Both the position numbers and the translations under genes were made by a program. A stretch of DNA of 64,000 nucleotides from Serratia grimesii NBRC 13537. Lineage in GTDB: Bacteria; Pseudomonadota; Gammaproteobacteria; Enterobacterales; Enterobacteriaceae. Position 1 is the first letter of the stretch. Every line of letters begins with the position of its first letter. Below are positions 48,826-60,933 of the stretch, in pieces. A model generated the notes under the pieces. The model saw only the letters and a list, made by a program, of their open reading frames with translations. It ran no database searches and was not told where the DNA came from. The DNA is taken from the NCBI RefSeq assembly GCF_001590905.1, contig NZ_BCTT01000012.1, forward strand, positions 62,001 through 126,000. The letters run 5' to 3'.

Positions 48826-50673
48826 TTAAACCAGAATCAACAGAGCCAATACGACCACTGCACCCACACCCATAGACGCTATATACCAACGCACCTGACC
48901 GTTCTCACTCACTGTCAGACCTCGGTTCCCCCAGCGGGAGAAGATGGCCGGCAGGTTCATCATCGAGTTCAGAGGATCACGTTGCAGCAACTTCGCAATA
49001 CCCAGGTACGGCTTGACGAACACTTTGTCGTACAGCCAGTCGAAGCCCCAGGCATGGAACCACCAGGTCGAGAAGAAACGCCCTGGCGCGCTCTTGGCGA
49101 TACGTGTAACCAGGCTACGTTTGCCCAACCACAGTGCCGCCGCCAGCAGAATGCCGACAATAGCCACTACGCCGGAGGTAATCTCCAGTTGCAGCACGCT
49201 ACCGTGTGCCAACTCGGTGGTATCTGGCAGTACACCCTGCAATGGCGGAACAATCATCGCGCCAACGAAGGTGGACAGCACCAGCAGAACCAACAGTGGC
49301 AGGTGGTGAGTGATGCCTTTACCGGCATGCGCTTTGATTTTCTCTTCGCCATGGAACACGATGAAAATCATACGGAAGGTATACAGTGAGGTCATGAACG
49401 CACCGACCAAACCAGCAATCATCAGGTTGATGTGACCGTTAGCCATTGCACCGGCCAAGATCTCATCCTTACTGAAGAAGCCAGCGGTGATCAGCGGCAG
49501 TGCCGACAGCGCAGCGCCACCCACCAGGAAGCAGACGTACACCAGCGGAATGCTCTTGCGCAGGCCACCCATCTTGAAGATGTTCTGCTCGTGATGACAG
49601 GCCAGGATAACCGAACCGGAGGACAGGAACAGCAACGCCTTGAAGAACGCATGGGTCATCAGGTGGAAGATAGCCGCATCCCACGCCTGTACGCCCAACG
49701 CCAGGAACATGTAACCAATCTGGCTCATGGTGGAGTAGGCAAGCACGCGCTTGATATCGGTTTGCACCAGCGCGGCAAAGCCCGCCAGTACCAAAGTTAC
49801 TGCCCCGATAATCCCCACCAAATGCAGTACTTCCGGTGCCATCAGGAACAGGCCGTGAGTACGTGCAATCAGGTAAACGCCCGCGGTCACCATGGTTGCA
49901 GCGTGGATCAATGCTGAAACTGGTGTTGGACCCGCCATCGCGTCCGCCAACCAGGTCTGCAACGGCAGCTGCGCCGATTTACCGACCGCGCCGCCCAGCA
50001 ACATCAGGGTAGCCCAGGTGATCGCCGTATCGCCGATCGCCAGTTTTTGCGGTGCCAGGATCATCAGTTCACGGATGTTCAGCGTGCCCAACTCGTTGTA
50101 GAGAATGAACAGCGCAAATGCCAGGAACACGTCACCGACGCGAGTCACGATAAAGGCTTTCATCGCTGCCGCACCGTTGGCCGGATCTTTATAGTAGAAA
50201 CCGATCAACAGGTAGCTGCACAGGCCCACGCCTTCCCAACCCAGGTACAGCAGCAACAGGTTGTCTGCCAAGACCAATACCACCATGCTGGCGATAAACA
50301 GGTTGGTGTAAGCGAAGAAGCGTGAGTAGCCCTCTTCACCGCGCATGTACCAGGACGCGAACATGTGGATGAAGAAGCCCACACCGGTAACCACTGACAG
50401 CATGGTCAACGACAGGCCGTCCAACGTCAGCGTCACACCGATATTGAAGTTACCGACGGTCATCCAGTTCCACAGGCTTTGTTCAAACAGCTGCACGCCA
50501 GTGGCTTTCTGGGCGAAGAAATCCATCGCCACATACACCGTGACCAGTGCCGCCAGGCCAATAGAGCCTACGCCGACGGTTGCCGAGGTGTTCTCAGACC
50601 AACGACCGCGGGAAAATGCCAACAGCAGGAACCCGATCAGCGGTAGCAGAATAGTTAAATATAATAGGTTCAT
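48826..50673 (-). CDS. nuoL: NADH-quinone oxidoreductase subunit L
   Basis: Largest antiporter-like subunit of complex I, at the distal end of the membrane arm, 615 residues. Sixteen helices are expected plus the long lateral helix HL near the C-terminus that lies along NuoM and NuoN. The conserved helix-5 Glu is in [19 protein letters not shown], with lysines in [18 protein letters not shown]. The ATG overlaps the nuoK stop by four bases (ATGA). Confidence 0.98.
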   Translation of the reverse strand: MNLLYLTILLPLIGFLLLAFSRGRWSENTSATVGVGSIGLAALVTVYVAMDFFAQKATGVQLFEQSLWNWMTVGNFNIGVTLTLDGLSLTMLSVVTGVGFFIHMFASWYMRGEEGYSRFFAYTNLFIASMVVLVLADNLLLLYLGWEGVGLCSYLLIGFYYKDPANGAAAMKAFIVTRVGDVFLAFALFILYNELGTLNIRELMILAPQKLAIGDTAITWATLMLLGGAVGKSAQLPLQTWLADAMAGPTPVSALIHAATMVTAGVYLIARTHGLFLMAPEVLHLVGIIGAVTLVLAGFAALVQTDIKRVLAYSTMSQIGYMFLALGVQAWDAAIFHLMTHAFFKALLFLSSGSVILACHHEQNIFKMGGLRKSIPLVYVCFLVGGAALSALPLITAGFFSKDEILAGAMANGHINLMIAGLVGAFMTSLYTFRMIFIVFHGEEKIKAHAGKGITHHLPLLVLLVLSTFVGAMIVPPLQGVLPDTTELAHGSVLQLEITSGVVAIVGILLAAALWLGKRSLVTRIAKSAPGRFFSTWWFHAWGFDWLYDKVFVKPYLGIAKLLQRDPLNSMMNLPAIFSRWGNRGLTVSENGQVRWYIASMGVGAVVVLALLILV

Positions 50674-50972
50674 CCGCGCATCTCACTGACAGTATCAATA
50701 TTCAGGGTATGACGACGACGGTAGAGCTGTAGCAGCAACGCCAGACCGATACTGGCCTCGGCTGCCGCCAGGCTGATCGCCAGGATATACATCACCTGCC
50801 CGTCTGGTTGGCCCCAGTAACTACCCGCGACGATAAACGCCAATGCCGCAGCATTGATCATCACTTCCAGACTGATCAGCATAAACAGCAGGTTGCGACG
50901 AACCAGTAACCCGGTCAGACCCAGGACGAACAGAATCGCCGCCAGAATCAGGCCATGTTGAAGAGGGATCAT
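50670..50972 (-). CDS. nuoK: NADH-quinone oxidoreductase subunit K
   Basis: Small complex I membrane subunit related to MrpC, 100 residues, three helices. The two conserved membrane glutamates important for proton transfer are seen in [15 protein letters not shown] and [15 protein letters not shown]. Overlaps nuoJ and nuoL by four bases each (ATGA), indicating coupled translation. Confidence 0.98.
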   Translation of the reverse strand: MIPLQHGLILAAILFVLGLTGLLVRRNLLFMLISLEVMINAAALAFIVAGSYWGQPDGQVMYILAISLAAAEASIGLALLLQLYRRRHTLNIDTVSEMRG

Positions 50973-51529
50973 GCTTGCTCCTCCGATTTTCTTCTCGCCA
51001 TTTCGCTACTGGCCGGGGCGTTGCTCAACACCTCACCCGGTTTGTGCTCACGACCAATGTGGAAGGCAACAACCAGACCAGCCAACAGCAGCATTGAAGC
51101 CAGCTCGACCGCCAGAACGTAAGGGCCAAACAGGCTGATCCCTACCGCTTTAGCGTCAACCATATCACCGCTGATGCCCTGATCGGACACGCTGCGGATA
51201 GCGACAATCAGTACCGCTAATAGCGCCAGCGACAACAGACCCGGGCCAATCCACACCGACGGCTTCAGCCAATCACGCTCTTGCTGCTGCACCGCGTTGC
51301 CGAGGTTCAGCATCATCACCACGAACACGAACAACACCATGATGGCGCCTGCGTAAACGATGATTTCCAGTGCCGCGGCGAAGTACGCGCCGAGTGAGAA
51401 AAAGACTGCAGAGATCGCCAATAACGAGACGATCAGATACAGCAACGCATGCACAGGGTTGGTATGCGAGATCACGCGAATTGTCGCGACCACCGCAATC
51501 AAACCTGCCAGATAAAAGGCAATTTCCAT
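50969..51529 (-). CDS. nuoJ: NADH-quinone oxidoreductase subunit J
   Basis: Complex I membrane subunit of 186 residues with five helices, lying between the Q-module and the antiporter subunits. The helix-3 segment with the pi-bulge, [24 protein letters not shown], is intact. The ATG at 51529 gives the family start MEIAFYLAG and has AAGGAG nine bases upstream; a 28-codon-longer frame overlaps nuoI and is rejected. Overlaps nuoK by four bases. Confidence 0.97.
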   Translation of the reverse strand: MEIAFYLAGLIAVVATIRVISHTNPVHALLYLIVSLLAISAVFFSLGAYFAAALEIIVYAGAIMVLFVFVVMMLNLGNAVQQQERDWLKPSVWIGPGLLSLALLAVLIVAIRSVSDQGISGDMVDAKAVGISLFGPYVLAVELASMLLLAGLVVAFHIGREHKPGEVLSNAPASSEMARRKSEEQA

Positions 51530-51542
51530 GCTTGCTGGCTCC

Positions 51543-52085
51543 TTAAGGCAACAGACCTTTGACGTCGATCGGTTTGGCTTCGTTTTCGGCTTCGCCCTTG
51601 GCTTTGCCGTCAATCGCCATACCGGCCATCCGGTAGAAGTTATATTCCGGATATTTACCCGGCCCCGAGATCAACAGATCTTCTTTTTCGTACACCAGAT
51701 CCTGGCGCTTGAACTCACCCATTTCGAAATCCGGCGTCAGCTGGATCGCGGTAGTCGGGCAAGCCTCTTCGCACAGGCCGCAGAAAATGCAGCGCGAGAA
51801 GTTGATGCGGAAGAACTCCGGGTACCAGCGGCCGTCTTTCTGTTCTGCTTTTTGCAGCGAGATACAGCCCACCGGGCAAGCAACCGCACACAGGTTACAA
51901 GCCACACAGCGTTCTTCACCGTCAGGATCGCGCGTCAGCACAATACGACCACGGTAACGCGGCGGCAGGTAAACCGGTTCTTCCGGATACATCTGGGTTT
52001 CGCGCTTGGCGAAGGCATGCAAGCCTATCATCCAAATGCTGCGCACCTGGGTGCCGAAACCAACCAATAACTCTTTCAATGTCAT
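51543..52085 (-). CDS. nuoI: NADH-quinone oxidoreductase subunit I
   Basis: 8Fe-8S ferredoxin-type subunit of the peripheral arm of complex I, carrying clusters N6a and N6b. The 180-residue protein has both CxxCxxCxxxCP motifs: [15 protein letters not shown] and [15 protein letters not shown]. Same length as in E. coli. It lies 14 bases after nuoH and 13 before nuoJ. Confidence 0.98.
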   Translation of the reverse strand: MTLKELLVGFGTQVRSIWMIGLHAFAKRETQMYPEEPVYLPPRYRGRIVLTRDPDGEERCVACNLCAVACPVGCISLQKAEQKDGRWYPEFFRINFSRCIFCGLCEEACPTTAIQLTPDFEMGEFKRQDLVYEKEDLLISGPGKYPEYNFYRMAGMAIDGKAKGEAENEAKPIDVKGLLP

Positions 52086-52099
52086 GGTTTATTCACCCC

Positions 52100-53077
52100 T
52101 TATTGAGCGTTGTACAAAATGACTGCGGCAGTCGCCAGCAGGTTCAGCAGCGTCAGCGGCAGACACACTTTCCAGCCGAAGGCCATCACCTGGTCATAGC
52201 GCGGACGTGGCAGAGCAGCACGAATCAGAATAAACATCATCATGAAGAAAGCCGTTTTCAGCGCGAACCAGATGAATGGCGGCAGGAATGGACCCTGCCA
52301 GCCACCGAAGAACAACGTCACAATCAGGGCAGAAACGGTGACGATACCGATGTACTCACCCACAAAGAACAGACCGAATTTCATACCGGAATATTCAATG
52401 TGGTAACCGTCAGCCAGTTCCTGCTCGGCTTCTGGTTGGTCAAACGGATGGCGGTGGCACACCGCAACACCGGCAATCGCAAAGGTAACAAAACCAAAGA
52501 ATTGCGGGATAACGTTCCACAGATGCGCCTGAGATTCAACGATGGTTTGCATGTTGAAGGAGTCTGCCTGCGCCACCACGCCCATCAGCGACAGGCCGAT
52601 GAACACTTCATAGCTCAGGGTTTGCGCGGAAGCACGCATCGCCCCCAACAGCGAGTATTTGTTGTTGCTCGACCAGCCGGCGAACAGCACGGCGTATACC
52701 GCCAGGCCAGCCATCATCAGGAAGAACAAAATACCGATATTGAGGTCGGACACTGCCCAGGTCGGACTGACCGGAACAATGGCAAATGCCAGCAACAGGG
52801 AAGTAAAGGCGATCATCGGCGCCAGGGTAAAGATCACCCGGTCGGAGAATTTCGGTACCCAGTCTTCCTTGAAGAACATTTTGATCATGTCGGCGACCAG
52901 CTGCAGCGAGCCACCCCAGCCGACACGGTTTGGTCCATAACGGTTCTGGAACAAACCGAGCAAACGGCGTTCGCCGAAGCTCATGAATGCCCCACAGCTC
53001 ACTACGACCAGCAGGATCACTACCGCTTTAAGAATGGCAATCAGAATGTCGATCACCTCAGGGGTAAACCAGCTCAT
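52100..53077 (-). CDS. nuoH: NADH-quinone oxidoreductase subunit H
   Basis: Membrane subunit at the junction of the two arms of complex I that forms much of the quinone channel. The 325-residue protein has eight to nine helices with the charged cytoplasmic loops [19 protein letters not shown] and AEYSG-type [17 protein letters not shown] containing conserved acidic residues. Overlaps the nuoG stop by four bases. Confidence 0.98.
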   Translation of the reverse strand: MSWFTPEVIDILIAILKAVVILLVVVSCGAFMSFGERRLLGLFQNRYGPNRVGWGGSLQLVADMIKMFFKEDWVPKFSDRVIFTLAPMIAFTSLLLAFAIVPVSPTWAVSDLNIGILFFLMMAGLAVYAVLFAGWSSNNKYSLLGAMRASAQTLSYEVFIGLSLMGVVAQADSFNMQTIVESQAHLWNVIPQFFGFVTFAIAGVAVCHRHPFDQPEAEQELADGYHIEYSGMKFGLFFVGEYIGIVTVSALIVTLFFGGWQGPFLPPFIWFALKTAFFMMMFILIRAALPRPRYDQVMAFGWKVCLPLTLLNLLATAAVILYNAQ

Positions 53078-55812
53078 CGTGTCGCCTCCCGCAGATTTTC
53101 AACCGTCGCACCCACCAATACTGGCGGGATCCCAGGCAAACCAAGCGGTAAACCCACCTGTCCCTGGGTCAGGGTTTCACTCAGGCGTACTGGCAGACGC
53201 AGCGTCTGGCCTGCACAGCTGAATTCCACCAGCGCACCGGCATTAACGCCAAGCGCAGCAGCATCCGCCGGGTTCACCATGACATAAGCATCCGGCATAC
53301 GTTGCTGGATCACACCAGAACGCTGTGACATTTCATCACTGCCGAATAAATGGTAATACGGCGCAACACGCCAGCCTTGCTCATGACCAAAGGCGGCAGG
53401 CACGTTGGTAAAGTAATCCAGCTTGCCCTCCCCTGCTTCAATCAGACGCACACCCGGATCGCCATGACGCAACTTGCCACCCACTTCGGCCTGGAACTTG
53501 TTCCATGCTTGCGGTGAGTTCCAACCTGGTGCCCATGCGAATGGGATCTGCTGACGGTCGGCCAGCGGACTGTTGTTGCCTTCCATGGAGAAGGCGAACA
53601 TGGTGTCTTTATCCTGTGGCTGACGCGGTTCATGTACGCTGATATTAGCGCGCATGGCCGTACGGCCGCTGGAGCGAATCGGAGAACGCGCCAGTTTCTG
53701 ACCACGAATACGGAAGCTCGCGTCTGGTGCTGCGTCGACGATGCCCTGCAGTAGCGGCAATGCATTGACACAGGCGGCGATCACGTCGTCGAGCTGCGTC
53801 CAATCCACGTGGCGACTGGTGTAGGTAGAATGCAGCGAGTGCATCCAGCGCCAGCTTTCCAGCATCACGGTAAACTGATTCTTTTTAGCATCGTCGTAGT
53901 AGGCAGGATCGTAGACCTGGAAGAAGCGCTGTGCGCGGCCTTCCTGGTTGACCAACGTACCGTCACTCTCGGCAAAACTTGCCGCAGACAGGATCAGGTT
54001 AGCCTTTTCCATCACGGCAGTGCGTTGATGGTCCGCTACAATCAGGTTGCTGACCTTGGCCAGCGCCGCGTCCACTTTCCCCGCAGGCGCATGCCGGTAG
54101 AGATCGTTTTCCATGACGATAGCAGTATCGGCGTCGCCGTTTTCCAACTGCGTCAAAGCCTGATCAAGTGAACCGCCGCCGATCATCGACAAACCGAGGC
54201 TATTTGCAGCACTGGCTACGAAGGTGATACCCACGTCAGAACCGCGATCCTTCAGCGCTTTGGCGATGTTAGCCGCCGCTTCGATGATGGCTTCGCTACC
54301 GGCGTTGCTGCCGGTGATGATCAACGGTTTACGCGCATCAGTCAGCGCCTGCACGATGATGTCGACTTTCTTGTCCAGGCCGCCAGCCAAGTCGCTGACC
54401 GCCGGTGCCGCATTGTCCAGCGCATGGGCAATAGCGAAACCTAAACGCGCCTGCTCATCCACCGGTGCACGGTAGTTCCATGCCGCGATGTCGTCCAAAC
54501 GCGTGTCATCCACGTTGGTCACAAACAGCGGATATTTCGCGTGTTGACCAATGTTTTGGATCGCCGCGATCTGCCAGTCGGCAACACGCTGGGCTGCCGC
54601 CATAGCACGAGCCTTGCCTTTCACCGCCTGACGTACCGACAGGGCTATACGCGCACCGGTTTGGGTGAGATCTTCACCTAACACCAATACCGCATCGTAG
54701 CCTTCGATTTCACGCAGTGCAGGCGTGTAAACGCCGCTGTTTTGCAGCACGTTCAGCATCAGGTTCAAACGACCCTGCTCTGCCTGCGAAATCCCGGTGT
54801 AGAAGTTCTCGGCACCGACCAGTTCGCGCAGTGCAAAGTTACTTTCCAGGCTGGCGCGCGGAGAGCCGATACCGATGGTTTTCTTCGCCTGACGCAGAAT
54901 ATCCGCCGCGCCTTGCATTGCCTGCTCGGCATTCAGGGTGATCCAGTCGTCACCACGCAGTTGCTGTGGCTGACGCGGACGATCTTTCTGGTTCACGTAG
55001 CCATAACCGAAGCGGCCGCGGTCACACAGGAAGTAATGGTTCACGCTGCCGTTATAACGGTTTTCGATACGACGCAGTTCGCCATAACGCTCACCCGGGC
55101 TGGTGTTACAGCCGATGCTGCACTGCTGGCAGATGCTTGGCGCAAACTGCATGTCCCATTTACGGTTGTAGCGTTCGGAATGCGTTTTGTCGGTGAACAC
55201 ACCGGTCGGGCACACTTCTACCAGGTTACCGGAGAACTCGCTTTCCAGCGTACCGCTCTCGACACGACCAAAGTAGACATTGTCGTGTGCGCCGTACACA
55301 CCGAAGTCAGTGCCGTCCGCATAATCCTTGTAATAGCGCACACAACGGTAACAGGCGATACAGCGGTTCATCTCGTGCGAGATAAACGGCCCTAACTCCT
55401 GGTTGTTATGGGTACGCTTACTGAAACGGTATTTACGGAAGCTGTGGCCGGTCATTACTGTCATATCCTGCAAATGACAGTTACCGCCTTCTTCACATAC
55501 CGGACAGTCGTGTGGGTGGTTGGTCATCAACCACTCAACCACGCTTTCACGGAACTGTTTGGCTTCGCCATCGTCGATGGAAATAAAGGTCCCATCGGAT
55601 GCCGGTGTCATACAAGACATCACCAAACGGCCACGCGTATCTTCCGCGTTTTGGTATTGCTTTACCGCACATTGGCGGCAAGCGCCGACGCTTCCCAGCG
55701 CCGGATGCCAGCAAAAGTAAGGAATATCGAGGCCGAGGGAGAGACAAGCCTGCAGCAGGTTGTCAGCACCATCTACGTCGTATTCTTTGCCGTCTACATG
55801 AATCGTAGCCAT
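53074..55812 (-). CDS. nuoG: NADH-quinone oxidoreductase subunit G
   Basis: Large iron-sulfur subunit of the NADH-dehydrogenase module, with a molybdopterin-oxidoreductase-like C-terminal half. The 912 residues match E. coli (908). Seen in order: an N-terminal [2Fe-2S] domain ([19 protein letters not shown]), a His/Cys 4Fe-4S motif ([18 protein letters not shown]), a 4Fe-4S motif ([11 protein letters not shown]), and the extra N7 cluster motif (CQQCSIGCN) typical of enterobacterial NuoG. I chose ATG 55812 ([11 protein letters not shown]) over the in-frame ATG three codons upstream (55821), although GGAA lies closer to the upstream one. A 189-base gap with repeats separates it from nuoF. Confidence 0.97.
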   Translation of the reverse strand: MATIHVDGKEYDVDGADNLLQACLSLGLDIPYFCWHPALGSVGACRQCAVKQYQNAEDTRGRLVMSCMTPASDGTFISIDDGEAKQFRESVVEWLMTNHPHDCPVCEEGGNCHLQDMTVMTGHSFRKYRFSKRTHNNQELGPFISHEMNRCIACYRCVRYYKDYADGTDFGVYGAHDNVYFGRVESGTLESEFSGNLVEVCPTGVFTDKTHSERYNRKWDMQFAPSICQQCSIGCNTSPGERYGELRRIENRYNGSVNHYFLCDRGRFGYGYVNQKDRPRQPQQLRGDDWITLNAEQAMQGAADILRQAKKTIGIGSPRASLESNFALRELVGAENFYTGISQAEQGRLNLMLNVLQNSGVYTPALREIEGYDAVLVLGEDLTQTGARIALSVRQAVKGKARAMAAAQRVADWQIAAIQNIGQHAKYPLFVTNVDDTRLDDIAAWNYRAPVDEQARLGFAIAHALDNAAPAVSDLAGGLDKKVDIIVQALTDARKPLIITGSNAGSEAIIEAAANIAKALKDRGSDVGITFVASAANSLGLSMIGGGSLDQALTQLENGDADTAIVMENDLYRHAPAGKVDAALAKVSNLIVADHQRTAVMEKANLILSAASFAESDGTLVNQEGRAQRFFQVYDPAYYDDAKKNQFTVMLESWRWMHSLHSTYTSRHVDWTQLDDVIAACVNALPLLQGIVDAAPDASFRIRGQKLARSPIRSSGRTAMRANISVHEPRQPQDKDTMFAFSMEGNNSPLADRQQIPFAWAPGWNSPQAWNKFQAEVGGKLRHGDPGVRLIEAGEGKLDYFTNVPAAFGHEQGWRVAPYYHLFGSDEMSQRSGVIQQRMPDAYVMVNPADAAALGVNAGALVEFSCAGQTLRLPVRLSETLTQGQVGLPLGLPGIPPVLVGATVENLREATR

Positions 55813-55832
55813 AGTCAGCATGCTTCCAAGTG

Positions 55833-55850
55833 GCCTGCCTCGCGGCAGGC
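55833..55850. repeat. Hairpin just upstream of nuoG
   Basis: GCCTGCC / GGCAGGC with a 4-base loop, immediately upstream of the nuoG ribosome-binding site on the minus strand. It could stabilise the nuoG end of processed nuo mRNA or affect initiation; this is inferred. Confidence 0.55.
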
Positions 55851-55867
55851 GTTAATCAAAAATTCTG

Positions 55868-55992
55868 TATCCCTGCGTATTTCACCCTACAGCGTTGTTG
55901 GCTGCGTGTGCTCACCCCAGTGACTTACCGCGGTAAGCTCCAGGGGATTTCCCCACTTGCCGCCTGGCTGTCCGGCGAAATACTTTGGGCTA
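55868..55992. repeat. Palindromic intergenic repeat in the nuoF-nuoG gap
   Basis: About 125 bases containing the perfect 14-bp palindrome CTTACCGCGGTAAG (55924-55937), bracketed by CCCC and GGGG and by less regular GC-rich arms (GTTGGCTGCG left; GCCGCCTGGC right). The composition and layout recall the YPAL/ERIC-type miniature palindromic elements dispersed in Yersinia and Serratia intergenic regions. It sits wholly between coding regions of an operon. The identity is from memory of such elements, not from a search; boundaries are approximate. Confidence 0.55.
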
Positions 55993-56001
55993 AAAGCGGG
56001 C

Positions 56002-57354
56002 TTACCAGCGTTGCTTCAGCAGATTATTGGCCTGAATACCACCAATCGCATGCGCGTTGCTGAAGTGCTTCACTTTGATGCCCGCTTCGAACTCTTCACG
56101 GAAATATTTAATTGCGCTTTGCAGTGGCTCTACGGCACCTGGCGCATGTGCGCAGAAGGTTTTTCCTGGGCCAAGGGAACGGCACAGCTGCTCGAGGGTT
56201 TCGATATCCCCCGGTTGCCCTTCACCATTTTCCAATGCACGCAGGATCTTCACACTCCACGGTAAGCCGTCACGGCATGGCGTACACCAGCCACAGGACT
56301 CACGTGCGAAGAACTCTTCAAGGTTACGCACCAACGGAACCATACCGATTTCGTGGTCCACCGCCATCGCCAACGCGGTGCCGAGACGGCTGCCGGCTTT
56401 ACCGATGTTCTCGAAGTCCATCGGCAGATCAAGGTGATCAGCAGTCAGGAAGTCTGTACCTGCACCGCCTGGCTGCCAGGCTTTAAAACGCAATCCGTCA
56501 CGCATACCACCGGCGTAATCTTCCAGAATTTCACGCGCGGTGGTGCCAAACGGCAGCTCCCAAACGCCTGGGTTTTTCACCCGGCCGGAGAAGCCCATCA
56601 GTTTGGTACCCGCGTCGTTACTCTTACCGGCGGAAATTCCCTTGTACCAGTCAATACCGTTCGCCAGGATCGCCGGAACGTTACACAGGGTTTCCACGTT
56701 ATTCACGCAAGTCGGTTTGCCCCAAACACCGGAAGACGCCGGGAATGGTGGCTTGGAGCGTGGGTTGGCTCGGCGGCCTTCCAGCGAGTTGATCAATGCG
56801 GTTTCTTCGCCGCAGATGTAACGACCAGCGCCAGTATGAACAATCAGCTCGAAGTCAAAGCCGCTGCCCATGATGTTCTTGCCCAAATAACCGGCTTCGG
56901 TGGCTTCGGCAATCGCACGGCGCAAATGCACCGCAGCTTCAATGTACTCACCGCGCAGGAAGATATAGCCACGGTAAGCCTTCAGCGCGAATGCAGAGAT
57001 CAGCATGCCTTCCACCAACAGGTGCGGCAGTTGTTCCATCAGCAAACGGTCTTTATAGGTGCCCGGCTCCATTTCATCGGCGTTACACAGCAGGTAACGG
57101 ATGTTCATGGATTCGTCTTTCGGCATCAGGCTCCACTTCAGGCCGGTAGAGAAACCTGCGCCGCCACGACCTTTCAACCCGGCGTCTTTTACCAGGGTGA
57201 CGATCTCATCCGGGGCCAGGCCCTTAATGGCTTTTTCAGCGCCGGCGTAACCATTTTTGCTGCGGTATTCATCCAGCCACACAGGCTGTTTGTCGTCGCG
57301 CAGTCGCCAGGTCAGCGGGTGCATTTCGGGAGTGCGTACAATGTCTTTAATCAT
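56002..57354 (-). CDS. nuoF: NADH-quinone oxidoreductase subunit F
   Basis: NADH- and FMN-binding subunit of complex I, carrying cluster N3. The 450-residue protein has the glycine-rich NADH/FMN motif [16 protein letters not shown], the FMN segment [14 protein letters not shown], and the 4Fe-4S motif [12 protein letters not shown] with a fourth Cys in [11 protein letters not shown]. The ATG overlaps the nuoE stop by four bases. The downstream gap to nuoG is unusually long and holds a palindromic repeat. Confidence 0.98.
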   Translation of the reverse strand: MIKDIVRTPEMHPLTWRLRDDKQPVWLDEYRSKNGYAGAEKAIKGLAPDEIVTLVKDAGLKGRGGAGFSTGLKWSLMPKDESMNIRYLLCNADEMEPGTYKDRLLMEQLPHLLVEGMLISAFALKAYRGYIFLRGEYIEAAVHLRRAIAEATEAGYLGKNIMGSGFDFELIVHTGAGRYICGEETALINSLEGRRANPRSKPPFPASSGVWGKPTCVNNVETLCNVPAILANGIDWYKGISAGKSNDAGTKLMGFSGRVKNPGVWELPFGTTAREILEDYAGGMRDGLRFKAWQPGGAGTDFLTADHLDLPMDFENIGKAGSRLGTALAMAVDHEIGMVPLVRNLEEFFARESCGWCTPCRDGLPWSVKILRALENGEGQPGDIETLEQLCRSLGPGKTFCAHAPGAVEPLQSAIKYFREEFEAGIKVKHFSNAHAIGGIQANNLLKQRW

Positions 57355-57902
57355 TGATACTGCTCCAGTAACGTCTCGATATCTTCAGGCTTCAGCTGAC
57401 TGTGAGTGTCCTCATCAATCATCATGGTTGGCCCTTTATCGCAGTTGCCCAGGCAGCAGGTTGGCAGCAGAGTGAAGCGCCCATCAAAGGTAGTTTGACC
57501 GGGTTTGATGCTTAGCTTCTTCTCAATGGCGGCCTGAATGCCCTGATAACCGGTGATGTGACAAACAACGCTGTCACAATAACGGATCACGTGACGTCCT
57601 ACTGGCTGACGGAAAATCTGGCTGTAGAACGTGGCCACGCCTTCTACGTCGCTGGCAGGAATGCCCAGCACTTCCGCGATGGCATAAATCGCACCGTCCG
57701 GAACCCAACCACGCTGCTTCTGCACAATTTTCAGTGCTTCAATGGAGGCGGCGCGTGGATCCTCGTAATGGTGCTTTTCGTGCTCGATCGCATCACGTTC
57801 TTCCGCGCTCAGCTCAAATGCATCAACGCCGCTCTGAGGAGCGGCCGCATTGATGGGTTCAAGCGCTTCGTTATTCGCGTGATTGTCTTTTTGATCATGC
57901 AT
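57351..57902 (-). CDS. nuoE: NADH-quinone oxidoreductase subunit E
   Basis: Thioredoxin-fold [2Fe-2S] subunit (cluster N1a) of the NADH module. The four ligand cysteines are seen in RYCDSVVC (about 109 and 114) and [10 protein letters not shown] (about 150 and 154). At 183 residues it is 17 longer than E. coli NuoE (166), all in a low-complexity polar N-terminus ([21 protein letters not shown]). Two bases follow the nuoCD stop. Confidence 0.97.
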   Translation of the reverse strand: MHDQKDNHANNEALEPINAAAPQSGVDAFELSAEERDAIEHEKHHYEDPRAASIEALKIVQKQRGWVPDGAIYAIAEVLGIPASDVEGVATFYSQIFRQPVGRHVIRYCDSVVCHITGYQGIQAAIEKKLSIKPGQTTFDGRFTLLPTCCLGNCDKGPTMMIDEDTHSQLKPEDIETLLEQYQ

Positions 57903-57904
57903 AG

Positions 57905-59701
57905 TTAGCGGTCCACATCTGACATTACAAAATCGATACTACCCAGATAGACGATCAGGTCGGAGACCAGGCTGCCACGGATTACCGCTGGGATTTGCTG
58001 CAAATGCGCAAAGCTTGGCGTACGTACCCGGGTGCGGTAGCTCATGGTGCTGCCGTCGCTGGTCAGGTAGTAGCTGTTGATCCCTTTAGTGGCTTCAATC
58101 ATCTGGAATGATTCGTTGGCTGGCATCACCGGGCCCCAGGAAACCTGCAGGAAGTGGGTGATCAGCGTTTCAATGTGCTGCAACGTGCGCTCTTTCGGCG
58201 GCGGTGTGGTCAGCGGGTGATCGGCCTTGAACGGGCCTTCCGGCATGTTGTTCAGGCACTGTTCGAGGATGCGCAGACTCTGACGCAGCTCTTCCACTTT
58301 TAACATCACACGGGTATAGCAGTCGCTGTTGCCGTCGCCCACCGGAATTTCAAAATCGAAATTCTCGTAGCCAGAATATGGACGCCATTTACGCACGTCG
58401 AACTCGATACCGGTAGCGCGCAGACCCGCGCCAGTGACGCCCCACTCCAAGGCTTCTTTAGCATTGTAGGATGCAACACCGACAGAACGGCCTTTTAGGA
58501 TGCTGTTCTTCAGTGCAGCCTTGACGTAAGAATCCAGACGTTTTGGCATCCACTCAAGGAACTCGCGCAGCAGACGATCCCAGCCGCGTGGCAGGTCGTG
58601 TGCAACACCGCCAATACGGAACCAGGCCGGGTGCATACGGAAACCGGTAATCGCTTCAACCAAATCGTAGATTTTCTGACGGTCGGTAAAGGCGAAGAAC
58701 ACCGGGGTCATTGCGCCGACGTCCTGAATAAAGGTACTGATGTACAGCAAGTGACTGTTGATGCGGAACAGTTCTGACAGCATCACGCGAATGGTGTCTA
58801 CGCGATCCGGCACTTTGATACCGGCCAGTTTCTCAACCGCCAGCACATAAGGCATTTCGTTCACACAACCGCCGAGATACTCGATACGGTCGGTGTACGG
58901 AATGTAGCTGTGCCAGGACTGACGTTCGCCCATTTTCTCGGCGCCACGGTGGTGGTAACCAATATCTGGAACGCAATCGACGATCTCTTCGCCATCCAAC
59001 TGCAGAATGATACGGAATGCACCGTGCGCAGACGGGTGGTTCGGACCGAGGTTAAGGAACATGAAGTCCTCGTTCTCGGTGCCGCGCTTCATGCCCCAAT
59101 CTTCTGGCTTGAAGGTCAGCGCTTCCATTTCCAAATCTTCTTTCTGTTTGGTCAACACAAAAGGATCGAATTCGGTGGCGCGGGCCGGGTAGTCTTTACG
59201 CAGCGGGTGGCCTTCCCAGGTTTGCGGCATCATGATGCGCGTCAGGTGTGGGTGGCCGTCGAAGGTAATACCGAACATTTCCCAGGTTTCACGCTCATAC
59301 CAGTTGGCATTCGGGAAGACCTTGGTTGCTGTGGGCACGTGCAAGTCTTTTTCAGACAGTGCCACTTTCAGCATGATATCGCGGTTACGTTCGATAGAAA
59401 TCAGATGATAGAAAACAGAGAAATCCGCAGCAGGCAGGCCATCGCGGTGGGTTCGCAGACGCTCGTCCACGCCATGCAAATCGAACAGCATAACGTAAGG
59501 CTTCGGCTGTTTTCTTAAAAACGTCATTACTTCCAGTAGCTGGTCAGGTTTGACCCATACCACGGGCATTCCGGTACGGGAGGGCTGAACAGTAAAGGCT
59601 TCCGGCCCAAAACGGTTGCGCAGTTCGCCAATAACCGGATCGTCAAGGTGATCCCGGGTTTGCCAAGAAGGCAAGGCGTCGTGCGTCGTTAAATCTGTCA
59701 T
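57905..59701 (-). CDS. nuoC: NADH-quinone oxidoreductase fused subunit C/D
   Basis: Fused NuoC-NuoD subunit (often called nuoCD), as is normal in enterobacteria, 598 residues against 600 in E. coli. The N-terminal third is the 30-kDa NuoC domain ([20 protein letters not shown]); the rest is the 49-kDa NuoD domain, related to [NiFe] hydrogenase large subunits but lacking the metal-binding cysteines, and helping to form the quinone site ([14 protein letters not shown] with the conserved His near 225). Ends [12 protein letters not shown] 96-base gap separates it from nuoB. Confidence 0.98.
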   Translation of the reverse strand: MTDLTTHDALPSWQTRDHLDDPVIGELRNRFGPEAFTVQPSRTGMPVVWVKPDQLLEVMTFLRKQPKPYVMLFDLHGVDERLRTHRDGLPAADFSVFYHLISIERNRDIMLKVALSEKDLHVPTATKVFPNANWYERETWEMFGITFDGHPHLTRIMMPQTWEGHPLRKDYPARATEFDPFVLTKQKEDLEMEALTFKPEDWGMKRGTENEDFMFLNLGPNHPSAHGAFRIILQLDGEEIVDCVPDIGYHHRGAEKMGERQSWHSYIPYTDRIEYLGGCVNEMPYVLAVEKLAGIKVPDRVDTIRVMLSELFRINSHLLYISTFIQDVGAMTPVFFAFTDRQKIYDLVEAITGFRMHPAWFRIGGVAHDLPRGWDRLLREFLEWMPKRLDSYVKAALKNSILKGRSVGVASYNAKEALEWGVTGAGLRATGIEFDVRKWRPYSGYENFDFEIPVGDGNSDCYTRVMLKVEELRQSLRILEQCLNNMPEGPFKADHPLTTPPPKERTLQHIETLITHFLQVSWGPVMPANESFQMIEATKGINSYYLTSDGSTMSYRTRVRTPSFAHLQQIPAVIRGSLVSDLIVYLGSIDFVMSDVDR

Positions 59702-59797
59702 AATTTTTTTTCACCACACTAAAGGGTTATTTCGCCGCAAGTTCACTTTTCGCTGTGTTAACCAATAGCGCACTAAGATGGACGTTAAATGAACGTC

Positions 59798-60472
59798 TTA
59801 AATCTCGTCAGGCGTCCGAAGGTTGGTCACCGCGATACGCTCGCCGTGTTTACGCTCTCTTTCAGACTGCATATTGGCGCGATAAACGCCCTGATCGCCG
59901 ACAACCCAAGACAGAGGGCGGCGTTCTTTGCCAATAGATTCCTGTAGCAGCATCAGCGCTTGCATGTACGCTTCTGGACGCGGTGGGCAGCCAGGAATAT
60001 ACACGTCGACCGGAAGGAACTTGTCCACGCCCTGTACAACGGAATAGATGTCGTACATGCCGCCGGAGTTGGCGCAGGCGCCCATGGAGATCACCCATTT
60101 TGGCTCCAGCATCTGTTCATACAGGCGCTGAATGACCGGGGCCATCTTGGTGAAGCAAGTGCCGGCAACGACCATCAGGTCAGCCTGACGCGGTGAAGCA
60201 CGCAATACTTCAGCACCAAAACGGGCCACATCGTGAACGGCGGTAAACGACGTCACCATCTCCACATAACAGCACGAAAGGCCGAAGTTATATGGCCAAA
60301 TAGAGTTTTTACGCCCCCAGTTCACCATGTCATGCAATGCATGTTCGAGTTTACCCATGTAAACCGTGCGGTGAACCTGTTGGTCCAGAGGATCTGCGAC
60401 GATCTCCTGTTTTTGCAGGGGGTAACGGTCGTTCTCACCGTTCGGGTCTATGCGGGTGAGCGTATAGTCCAT
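59798..60472 (-). CDS. nuoB: NADH-quinone oxidoreductase subunit B
   Basis: Peripheral-arm subunit carrying cluster N2, the terminal electron donor to quinone. The 224-residue protein has the tandem cysteines C67-C68 in GLSCCYVEM, the further ligands in [10 protein letters not shown] and [11 protein letters not shown]. Related to [NiFe] hydrogenase small subunits. 23 bases after nuoA. Confidence 0.98.
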   Translation of the reverse strand: MDYTLTRIDPNGENDRYPLQKQEIVADPLDQQVHRTVYMGKLEHALHDMVNWGRKNSIWPYNFGLSCCYVEMVTSFTAVHDVARFGAEVLRASPRQADLMVVAGTCFTKMAPVIQRLYEQMLEPKWVISMGACANSGGMYDIYSVVQGVDKFLPVDVYIPGCPPRPEAYMQALMLLQESIGKERRPLSWVVGDQGVYRANMQSERERKHGERIAVTNLRTPDEI

Positions 60473-60495
60473 CTTAATGCCTCGTTTTTAACCGA

Positions 60496-60933
60496 CTACT
60501 GCGGATGACTGTTGGTGTTAGTGATCGTGCCTGGTTTACTCAGACGTTTGGAACGCGACGGTGTCCAGTCCAATGCGCCAATACGCACCAGATAAAACAG
60601 ACCGGCCAATAGCACCAAAATGAAAATGGCGGCTTCGATAAAGCCAACCCAACCGCTCTCACGAATGGAGACCGACCAGGCGTACAGGTACAAGGCTTCA
60701 ACATCGAAAATAACGAAGAACATGGCGACCAGGTAGAACTTGGCAGACAGACGCATACGCGCCGTGCCGACTGAGTCGATGCCTGATTCAAATGGGGTGT
60801 GTTTGGCGCGCGCGCGGGCTCTCCCGCCCAAGAAGAACGCACCCAGCAGCATTAAGCCGCAAAGCCCGATAGCCACGACAAGAAATACGGCGAACGCCCA
60901 GTGATGAGCGATAACTTCAGTGGTTGTTGACAT
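60496..60933 (-). CDS. nuoA: NADH-quinone oxidoreductase subunit A
   Basis: First gene of the nuo operon, encoding a three-helix membrane subunit of 145 residues. The conserved loop between helices 1 and 2, [19 protein letters not shown], and the helix-2 acidic residues in [15 protein letters not shown] are intact. A long AT-rich non-coding region precedes it. Confidence 0.98.
   Translation of the reverse strand: MSTTTEVIAHHWAFAVFLVVAIGLCGLMLLGAFFLGGRARARAKHTPFESGIDSVGTARMRLSAKFYLVAMFFVIFDVEALYLYAWSVSIRESGWVGFIEAAIFILVLLAGLFYLVRIGALDWTPSRSKRLSKPGTITNTNSHPQ

Noticed and set aside
52079-53287. 402-codon open frame on the plus strand
   Set aside because: Antisense to nuoH and the end of nuoG; His/Gln-rich translation with no domain; both sense genes are certain.
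56353-57357. 334-codon open frame on the plus strand
   Set aside because: Antisense to nuoF; no recognisable protein features.
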